Shown in pieces: positions 59,222 through 64,000 of a stretch of 64,000 nucleotides of DNA (position 1 is the first letter of the stretch; each line of letters opens with the position of its first letter). Location: the NCBI GenBank assembly GCA_965277745.1, contig OZ255837.1, positions 558,001 through 622,000 of the forward strand, given 5' to 3'. Source of the stretch: G965277745 sp965277745. GTDB lineage: Bacteria > Pseudomonadota > Gammaproteobacteria > Cardiobacteriales > Cardiobacteriaceae. A model generated the notes under the pieces. That model did no database searches and was not told the DNA's origin. It saw nothing but the letters and a program-made list of their open reading frames with translations. The position numbers and the translations under genes were made by a program.

Positions 59222-59930
59222 TTCGGCCTCCCGATTTCTCGTTTTCCCTGCGCATCCAAATCCGCCAGCTCGCGTCCCAGTCGATTTTCTTCGTCCGGCG
59301 ATCCCGCCAGTAATCGCAAAACGCCTCGGTGTGGTAGGCGAGATCGAGCGCGAGTTGCTTTTCCCGCGCCCAATCCACCAGCTGTGGTGACGGCAGCCAG
59401 TCGCGCGGCAAAGGATGGGCGCCTTTCGGTTGCGGCGCCGCTCTCGGATGGATCGCGCTCGAATGGGGTTTTTCCCCTCGCGTCGATTTCGCGTCGTTTC
59501 CCCCTTGGGGGGTAAGGGGGGTAGCTTCCTTGACTGGTTCAGAAGAGTGACTGGTTCTATGGGGTGCAGGAGATTCACTAGGGGGTGGTGCAGGAGATGC
59601 ACCCCCCGGTGCAGGAGATTCACCGGCCAGTGCAGGAGATGCACCCCCCGGTGCAGTAGATGCACCCCCTAGTTCGAGTAGATACAGATTCGCCACATCA
59701 CCGCACTTTCCCGATCGGCTCGTTTTCTGTAAAAATCCCGCTTTTACAAGCGCGTCGATATGGTTGATCACCGATCGCCGTGATATTTCGCACTGATCGG
59801 CGATATGACGGTAACTCGGCCAGCATTCCCCATGGTCGTTCGCGTTGTCCGCCAGCTTGATCAGCACCAGTTTACGCAGCGGATTGCCAACTTTCGCATG
59901 CATCGCGTGCACCATCAGTTGCATGCTCAT
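59100..59930 (-). CDS. Phage O-like replication initiator with DnaT-like C-terminal domain
   Basis: A 276-residue protein: N-terminal winged helix (KVGNPLRKLVLIKLADNAND, PSYRHIADQCEISRRSVINH), a Pro/Ala-rich linker with repeated SPAPGGA units, and a C-terminal DnaT-like segment (DWLPSPQLVDWAREKQLALD ... HTEAFCDYWRDRRTKKIDWD, then SWRIWMRRE). It would bind the origin and recruit the helicase loader. The 15-bp linker repeats (59570-59665) are a likely source of length variation. GGAGGGGG precedes the ATG. Confidence 0.82.
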   Translation of the reverse strand: MSMQLMVHAMHAKVGNPLRKLVLIKLADNANDHGECWPSYRHIADQCEISRRSVINHIDALVKAGFLQKTSRSGKCGDVANLYLLELGGASTAPGGASPALAGESPAPGGASPAPPPSESPAPHRTSHSSEPVKEATPLTPQGGNDAKSTRGEKPHSSAIHPRAAPQPKGAHPLPRDWLPSPQLVDWAREKQLALDLAYHTEAFCDYWRDRRTKKIDWDASWRIWMRRENEKSGGRNAGNRGYRRNPTPVERVRAANVRREREKAAANRTIDGTIG

Positions 59931-60037
59931 GACAACCCCCTCCCGCCACTCGCGGTCGCTATCCGTTCGTTTGATTCCCCGTCACGCGCTACGGACCTGT
60001 AACGATATAAAAAACTGGTGTTTTCGTTCGCTTTCAT
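59927..60037 (-). CDS. 36-residue peptide between YdaT and O-like genes
   Basis: ATG 60037 has an excellent ribosome-binding site (AAGGAGAATACC). The frame MKANENTSFLYRYRSVARDG ... GGRGLS ends in a TGA that overlaps the O-like ATG, and its own ATG overlaps the YdaT stop. The two ATGA junctions form a translational relay. Unrecognised; it may be a real micropeptide or only a coupling device. Confidence 0.55.
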   Translation of the reverse strand: MKANENTSFLYRYRSVARDGESNERIATASGGRGLS

Positions 60038-60690
60038 GGTATTCTCCTTCTGTGTGATGGGTTCTCTTCTCGGGGACCGATATGCCGCCGATCGGATTCC
60101 TCTCCTTCGGCGGCTTTTTCATTGCCCGACAATTCCGGAAAGCATCGTTCCAGTTCCCCGAGCACGGCCGTTCCCGTCGCGATCGCTTCCGACACCTCGC
60201 GATGGGCGGTTTTAGCCGCGCTAGCTTCGGGGCGAATCCCCAACTCGATGACGGATACCTGGGCTTCCATTTGCTCCTTGGTGAGATTTGCCGCCATGCG
60301 CGTGGCGTCGATGCGTCGACCACCGCGTTGCCGGGCGCAGACAAACACGTCGATCCCCCCGTACACCTCATCGAGGTAAGCGAGTCTCAAGCGCTCGGGC
60401 ATCGCCCCCAGGATCGCCGCTTCCATGTGCCACAAGCACTGCGGAGACGGGCGCACCCCTTCGTATCGCCCCAGCCAGCGGAACAGTTTTTGCGCGTTGA
60501 CGCGCATGTCGTTGTAGAGGTCATCGCTGCGATTGAAGGTGATTCCTTCGTTCGCCAACTGTTCCGTCAATCCGCGCGCTTCCACCGAGCGGAGGATTTC
60601 GGCGGTGATCTTCGAGCGGCTCGCCTTGGGCTGTTCCAGCCAGCGATCGACGGCGGTCACAAGCAGTTCCAGGCGTGAGCGTTGTTTCAT
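60034..60690 (-). CDS. YdaT-family CII-like regulator/toxin
   Basis: A 218-residue protein of the YdaT type: LELLVTAVDRWLEQPKASRS, DLYNDMRVNAQKLFRWLGRY, then MEAAILGAMPERLRLAYLDE. In lambdoid prophages YdaT sits next to the Cro-like YdaS in the cII position and is toxic when overexpressed. ATG 60690 chosen. Its neighbours cro and O-like fit that position exactly. The C-terminal 60 residues are charged and probably disordered. Confidence 0.8.
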   Translation of the reverse strand: MKQRSRLELLVTAVDRWLEQPKASRSKITAEILRSVEARGLTEQLANEGITFNRSDDLYNDMRVNAQKLFRWLGRYEGVRPSPQCLWHMEAAILGAMPERLRLAYLDEVYGGIDVFVCARQRGGRRIDATRMAANLTKEQMEAQVSVIELGIRPEASAAKTAHREVSEAIATGTAVLGELERCFPELSGNEKAAEGEESDRRHIGPREENPSHRRRIP

Positions 60691-60697
60691 GCGTCGA

Positions 60698-60895
60698 TCA
60701 TCCCGCGCGGTTAAGCTGCTTCGCGTACAAAACAGAGTTGTATTCGAGGGCTCCATCGGTCAGCCGTTCCAGCTTCAGGGCTTGTTTTTCGGGGATGACA
60801 TCTCCCCATTGGGAGATCGAGGGAGAAGTGATGCCAAGGATTTTGGCGAGCGTCGCGATGTTGCCGAAATGGGCGATGACAGTGGATTTGTACAT
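60698..60895 (-). CDS. Cro/YdaS-like repressor
   Basis: A 65-residue HTH protein: MYKSTVIAHFGNIATLAKIL, GITSPSISQWGDVIPEKQAL, KLERLTDGALEYN. This is the typical Cro layout for binding operators shared with CI. AGGA lies 7 bases before ATG 60895; an upstream in-frame ATG (60910) is less likely. First gene of the early operon. Confidence 0.88.
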   Translation of the reverse strand: MYKSTVIAHFGNIATLAKILGITSPSISQWGDVIPEKQALKLERLTDGALEYNSVLYAKQLNRAG

Positions 60896-60927
60896 GGGGA
60901 TTTCCTGCACGTTGAAGCGGATGAACT

Positions 60928-60968
60928 ACAGTAGGAAAATTTACTCGTATTGTCAATAAAAACGACAA
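60928..60968 (-). promoter_or_regulatory. Early promoter and CI/Cro operator
   Basis: On the minus strand TTGACA (60956-60951), 17 bp, TACTGT (60933-60928) drives cro. An inverted repeat TTGTC-N9-GACAA (60950-60968) covers the -35 box, placing it where CI would block the operon. Confidence 0.7.
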
Positions 60969-60994
60969 ATTTTTTTGATAAGATTACTTAACAT

Positions 60995-61687
60995 ATGAAT
61001 ACGAACAAACGCATCCGTCAAAGACGGAAGCAGATGAAAATGACCCAGGAAGAACTGGCCGGAAAAGTAGGCGTCAGCAGGGTTTCCGTATCCCAATGGG
61101 AATCGGGTTATACCGCGCCGAAGGGCAAAAATCTCTACCTCCTCTGCCAGGTGCTCAAATGCCAGCCGGACTGGCTCTTGTTCGACAAGGACGACACGGC
61201 CCCCGAGGCGAACGCGCGGCGGATCGGCGAAGTCGCCCCCTGGGACATCGAAACACTGCTGGCCGATGACGAAGTGGAACTGCCTTTCTTCGCGGAAGTC
61301 GAACTGTCCGCTGGCGGCGGATCGTACGCGGTACAGGAAGATCACGGCCCCAAGCTCCGTTTCGCCCGAGCGATGCTGAAAAAAGCGGGCGTCACGCCCA
61401 CCAATGCGGCTTGCACCAGAATCAGTGGAAACAGTATGGAACCGCTGTTGCCGGATGGCGCCACCATCGGTGTCGACACCGCCTGCACAAGTGTCAAGGA
61501 CGGCGAGATATACGCCATCGAGCACGATGGGATGTTACGAGTGAAACTGGTCTATCGCAGGCCCGGGGGCGGATTGCGTTTACGCAGCTTCAACAAGGAG
61601 GAGTACCCGGATGAAGTGTACGACAGCGCAGGCGCCAAAGGCATTCGTCTTATCGGTCGCGTTTTCTGGTATTCGGTTTTGCGGTGA
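60995..61687 (+). CDS. CI/SetR-like repressor, XRE HTH plus S24 peptidase
   Basis: A 230-residue repressor. N-terminal HTH (RRKQMKMTQEELAGKVGVSR, VSVSQWESGYTAPK, residues 8-45), a hinge with an Ala-Gly cleavage candidate (SAGGG, about 105), and a LexA-type S24 domain with catalytic Ser in SGNSMEPLLPDG and Lys in MLRVKLVYR. It should be inactivated by RecA-stimulated self-cleavage, like SetR and lambda CI. It is transcribed divergently from cro, and antirepressor cassette D lies 0.8 kb downstream. Confidence 0.93.
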   Translation: MNTNKRIRQRRKQMKMTQEELAGKVGVSRVSVSQWESGYTAPKGKNLYLLCQVLKCQPDWLLFDKDDTAPEANARRIGEVAPWDIETLLADDEVELPFFAEVELSAGGGSYAVQEDHGPKLRFARAMLKKAGVTPTNAACTRISGNSMEPLLPDGATIGVDTACTSVKDGEIYAIEHDGMLRVKLVYRRPGGGLRLRSFNKEEYPDEVYDSAGAKGIRLIGRVFWYSVLR

Positions 61688-61865
61688 TCGCCGAGGAAGG
61701 AAAAATTCGATTCGAAAGCACGGAGCGATACCTGGAATATAGAACAACGATATAGAAAACTATCTTTTTGCAACGGAATCTTGTCCGCTTCGACGCGGGC
61801 TTTTCCGCACCCGGAGAAACTTAAGTTAACAAAAAACGAAATGATAATGACAAAATCAAAATAAA

Positions 61866-61910
61866 TTGTGTCGTTTTTCGTATCCCATTGACGTAAGAAG
61901 ACTTTTACGT
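61866..61910. promoter_or_regulatory. Candidate second operator region downstream of cI
   Basis: TGTCGTTTTTCGTAT (61869-61883) resembles the reverse complement of the cro operator (AAAAACGACA core). ACGTAA-N8-TTACGT (61891-61910) is a further inverted repeat, just before an AT-rich promoter-like stretch (TTGACAAAGTAGAATAAG). It could control the plus-strand genes from 62006. Confidence 0.4.
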
Positions 61911-62005
61911 AAATTGACAAAGTAGAATAAGCTACAAATAGAGTTGCCTTTTATAGTAATTCATCTTACGATACGCCTGTGTTCAGCCAATCATGAGGAC
62001 AGGAG

Positions 62006-62203
62006 ATGACCATTTCCCGATCCCTTTCTACCCGACAACGCCGGCGCTCGTGCCATCCGTCTTATCGCCATGTTTCGACCGAGGCCGAACGCCGCGCGGC
62101 ACAATCACGCGCGAACGCCCGCCGTCTCGCCCGCTACCGCACGCGGAAAACACTGCACGTGCTTGCCGGCGACAGGACCCATATCTCCCTGGAACTGGAC
62201 TGA
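62006..62203 (+). CDS. Small basic protein, 65 aa
   Basis: MTISRSLSTRQRRRSCHPSY ... TEAERRAAQSRANARRLARY. Arg-rich, probably nucleic-acid binding; GAGGACAGGAG upstream. Three bases separate its stop from the next gene. Unrecognised. Confidence 0.55.
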   Translation: MTISRSLSTRQRRRSCHPSYRHVSTEAERRAAQSRANARRLARYRTRKTLHVLAGDRTHISLELD

Positions 62204-62206
62204 GCC

Positions 62207-62464
62207 ATGGCCATCATCACCAATATCCATGGCGACAAACCGAATCAGGCAAGCGACACAACACTGATCACCGAAGCTCGGCAAAGCGACGACGCGCTCT
62301 GCCGCGAACTCGCTCGCCGTCTTGAACGCGAGATCCTCGAACGCGCCAATATCTGTATCCGGCTGTCGGAAGTCCTCGCGGACCTCACGGACAGGGGGAA
62401 ATCTTTTATCGAAAAGGAAATCGAGCGCTTTGAAATCCGTATGAAAGGGAAACGAAAACCGTGA
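62207..62464 (+). CDS. Small helical protein, 85 aa
   Basis: MAIITNIHGDKPNQASDTTL ... ILERANICIRLSEVLADLTD ... KEIERFEIRMKGKRKP. Helical and charged. Forms a two-gene unit with the preceding frame, between cI and cassette D. Unrecognised. Confidence 0.55.
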   Translation: MAIITNIHGDKPNQASDTTLITEARQSDDALCRELARRLEREILERANICIRLSEVLADLTDRGKSFIEKEIERFEIRMKGKRKP

Positions 62465-62498
62465 ACAGCAAACAACCATGTCGAAAAGCAGCAAAGAC

Positions 62499-62528
62499 TT
62501 GACAAGCGATCATGCGATGGCGTACGGT
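62499..62528 (+). promoter_or_regulatory. Promoter of cassette D
   Basis: TTGACA, an 18-bp spacer, then TACGGT, starting 35 bp after the preceding stop codon. Confidence 0.75.
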
Positions 62529-62534
62529 GGATTC

Positions 62535-62620
62535 GCCGCCGCACAATCGGTGGTCGGGTTTGACGACTCGAATCAGTCAACGGCGTGACCGCGCCCACGC
62601 TTTCCAGCAGGCGCTTTTTT
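62535..62620 (+). ncRNA. c4-type antisense RNA (cassette D)
   Basis: Ends at stem GCGCC/GGCGC plus T-run (62615-62620). GGGTTTGACG (62556-62565) pairs with CGTCAACCC (62707-62715) with one bulge. AGTCAACGG (62575-62583) pairs with CCGTTGGCT (62692-62700) through one G-U. CCAATGGAG (62772-62780), which is the antirepressor ribosome-binding site, can pair with the same second target. These sequences are unrelated to those of cassettes A-C, yet the pairing is kept. Confidence 0.78.
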
Positions 62621-62651
62621 CGTCTCTGGGGAGCGTGGCAACTCTTTCGTT

Positions 62652-62795
62652 ATGGCGGTGCGTGTGGGGAGACCTTCGGGTCTGCCGGATTCCGTTGGCT
62701 CCGGTTCGTCAACCCTGCGCGCATCGCCGCCCGATTTTGACGAGTCTTGTGGCGATATATTTCCAGCATTGCCAATGGAGACTTATCATGTTTAA
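62652..62795 (+). CDS. Icd-like leader peptide frame (cassette D)
   Basis: A 47-codon frame MAVRVGRPSGLPDSVGSGSS ... PMETYHV-stop overlapping the antirepressor ATG by eight bases (CATGTTTAA). Both c4 target segments lie inside it. It shares only the final TYHV with the other copies, so the overlap itself is what is conserved. Confidence 0.55.
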   Translation: MAVRVGRPSGLPDSVGSGSSTLRASPPDFDESCGDIFPALPMETYHV

Positions 62796-63645
62796 TCATA
62801 CCAGAGTTGCATCTGCAACAATCTCAATTCTCAACACACACATTCACGTCATTGATGGGTTATATTCACTTAACGACTTGCATAAAGCGGCAGGATTTAA
62901 GGAAAAGGATAAGCCCGTTCTTTTCTTACGCAACAAGCAAACCCAAGCGCTAATCTCAGAGATTACGTCAAAAAAAATTAATGAAATCAATCAAAGTACA
63001 GATATGTACTTTGAAAAAGCAGTGATAAGCAACCGCGGTGGTTCCTATCCCGGCACCTATGCCTGCAAGGAAATTGTTGTCGCTTATGGTGCCTGGATAA
63101 ATCCCAAGATTCATCTGGCCGTTATCCGCGCGTTTCTCGACCGACAAGAGGAACCTCGACAGCCCAAACCAGCCCCACCTCAGACCCTGACACCGGCGCA
63201 GCAGCGCCACGTGCAGGAGCGGGCGGCGGCGATCGTCAATTCGGACCACGGCTTCACCACCTATCGATCGCTGTACTCGAAGATCAAAACCCGGTTCCAG
63301 GTCGGCACCTACAAGGACATCCCAAGGAGCCGCTACCCCGAATTGTGCCGCTTCCTCCACTGCCTGCCGCGTGGCGAGCTTCCAAAATCGTCGAAGAGTC
63401 CTGAACCTTCACCCGAGCAAATGTTCCACGATCTGCGCGACGGGCGCTATCTTCTCCTCGTACGTGACGGCAAGACGACGATCGAGGACGCCACCGGGAA
63501 AAACCTCGTCGACGCCAAACACGTCCACACCCTGCGCCGCAACTGCCGCATCTTGACGAGCCAGATGCGGGCGTGCTTCGGCGAGGCCGGCGAGGAAACC
63601 ATGGGCATCGCCCTCGAAGATCTGCCCACGGCGGTGGAAAGATGA
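62788..63645 (+). CDS. KilA-N phage-type antirepressor (cassette D, next to CI)
   Basis: A 285-residue protein: KilA-N domain (HVIDGLYSLNDLHKAAGFKE, LFLRNKQTQALISEI, GTYACKEIVVAYGAWINPKI, residues 15-120) and the shared C-terminal domain (LTPAQQRHVQERAAAIVNSD ... YKDIPRSRYPELCRF ... LPTAVER). It is the only copy beside an intact CI repressor, suggesting that CI is its target and that it gives an SOS-independent route to induction. Translation is probably coupled to the Icd-like frame and silenced by the c4 RNA. Confidence 0.87.
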   Translation: MFNHTRVASATISILNTHIHVIDGLYSLNDLHKAAGFKEKDKPVLFLRNKQTQALISEITSKKINEINQSTDMYFEKAVISNRGGSYPGTYACKEIVVAYGAWINPKIHLAVIRAFLDRQEEPRQPKPAPPQTLTPAQQRHVQERAAAIVNSDHGFTTYRSLYSKIKTRFQVGTYKDIPRSRYPELCRFLHCLPRGELPKSSKSPEPSPEQMFHDLRDGRYLLLVRDGKTTIEDATGKNLVDAKHVHTLRRNCRILTSQMRACFGEAGEETMGIALEDLPTAVER

Positions 63646-63667
63646 TCGCGGCGCGAGGATATCTGAA

Positions 63668-63805
63668 ATGACCTCACCTGGCGATATGCAAAGTAAGATT
63701 CAGTGCCTTCAACAAACGGTGCATCGCGCCCCATTTGGGCTGCACGCGGCCGCCGATGGTTTCGTATCGTCGCGCCCCCTTGACGCGCGTCCGCAGCGAC
63801 AATGA
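63668..63805 (+). CDS. Conserved small frame after antirepressor, 45 aa
   Basis: MTSPGDMQSKIQCLQQTVHR, then APFGLHAAADGFVSSRPLDA. The first 28 residues match the frames following antirepressors B (22834-23460) and C. Downstream DNA contains GCGGCCGC, the common right edge of the cassettes. It may be a small protein or just the conserved cassette end. Confidence 0.45.
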   Translation: MTSPGDMQSKIQCLQQTVHRAPFGLHAAADGFVSSRPLDARPQRQ

Positions 63806-63880
63806 CAGGACAAAACTGTCTTCGCCCATCGGCTTTTTAAGGTTAGAAAGGTTGAAAAAAGATATTGTAAGGAGAATGAC

Positions 63881-64000
63881 ATGAAAATGTTGAAAGCCAA
63901 GCAGGTGGCCGAAAGAATCGGGTTTTCGACTTCCGAACTCTATCGCAAAATCGCCGCCGGCGCCTTTCCGAAAGGCAAGAAAATGTGTGGTTCCACTCGC
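63881..64000 (+). CDS. AlpA-like HTH regulator/excisionase, partial
   Basis: AAGGAGAATGAC precedes ATG. The 40 visible residues (MKMLKAKQVAERIGFSTSEL, YRKIAAGAFPKGKKM) are the MerR-like HTH of AlpA/excisionase proteins found near integrases of mobile elements. The gene runs off the right edge. Confidence 0.8.
   Translation, partial: MKMLKAKQVAERIGFSTSELYRKIAAGAFPKGKKMCGSTR

Noticed and set aside
58300..59665. P-like protein extended upstream to 395 residues with repeated HLLHRGV units
   Set aside because: That part is the other frame of the Ala/Pro linker repeats in the O-like gene; a proper ribosome-binding site supports ATG 59221 instead.

Overview
The window is a patchwork of accessory DNA from a proteobacterium. 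High-GC blocks alternate with clearly lower-GC cargo such as the type I restriction operon, the insertion sequences and the toxin/immunity tails. An F-type conjugation machine (TraG, TraH), a SetR/SetCD-like control circuit, a two-partner secretion (CDI) locus, Rpn nucleases and Fic proteins point to Gamma- or Betaproteobacteria. I lean weakly to a Cardiobacteriaceae- or Neisseriaceae-like host and cannot prove it. No rRNA, tRNA or CRISPR array was seen.

Layout. 1-3.5 kb: tandem Rpn genes, a Fic protein inside a pair of direct repeats, and a broken Phd antitoxin. 3.6-9.4 kb: antirepressor cassette A, a small membrane protein, a 5'-truncated traG, and a traH fragment facing it. 9.4-22.8 kb: a CDI island (cdiB, cdiA, cdiI, then two extra toxin/immunity modules) bracketed by inverted repeats. 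22.8-30.6 kb: antirepressor cassette B, HigBA, a truncated toxin-antitoxin pair, cassette C, a second small membrane protein and a full-length traG. 30.6-37.9 kb: Fic and toxin-antitoxin remnants, a hypothetical/PIN gene pair, DUF805, and two identical IS481-family elements. 37.3-45.6 kb: a type I restriction operon with dinD, with a frameshifted hsdM and an IS-split metallopeptidase. 45.6-50.8 kb: remnants, a SOUL protein, Fic-MerR, an IS5-type relic and ParDE. 51-64 kb: the control and early region of an integrative conjugative element (primase, Bdr-like coiled coils, Exo/Bet, an AcaB-like protein, FlhC/FlhD-like activator, transglycosylase, O/P-like replication proteins, YdaT, Cro, CI), then antirepressor cassette D and an AlpA-like gene at the right edge.

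How it fits together. CI (S24 type) and Cro sit back to back. The Cro-side operon runs through YdaT, O and P to an FlhDC-like pair that, by analogy with SetCD/AcaCD, should switch on transfer genes. Four antirepressor cassettes (A-D) share one C-terminal domain but carry different KilA-N or Bro-N N-termini. Each begins with a small terminated RNA in which two segments are complementary to two segments of the downstream leader. This is the architecture of the P1/P7 c4-icd-ant antisense switch. The pairing sequences differ in every cassette while complementarity is kept, so the four switches look mutually orthogonal. Two cassettes (A, C) are linked to traG copies that are near-identical except in a mid-protein patch and the C-terminus, and to unrelated small membrane genes behind a shared promoter segment. 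That pattern suggests swapped exclusion/immunity specificities of competing conjugative elements.
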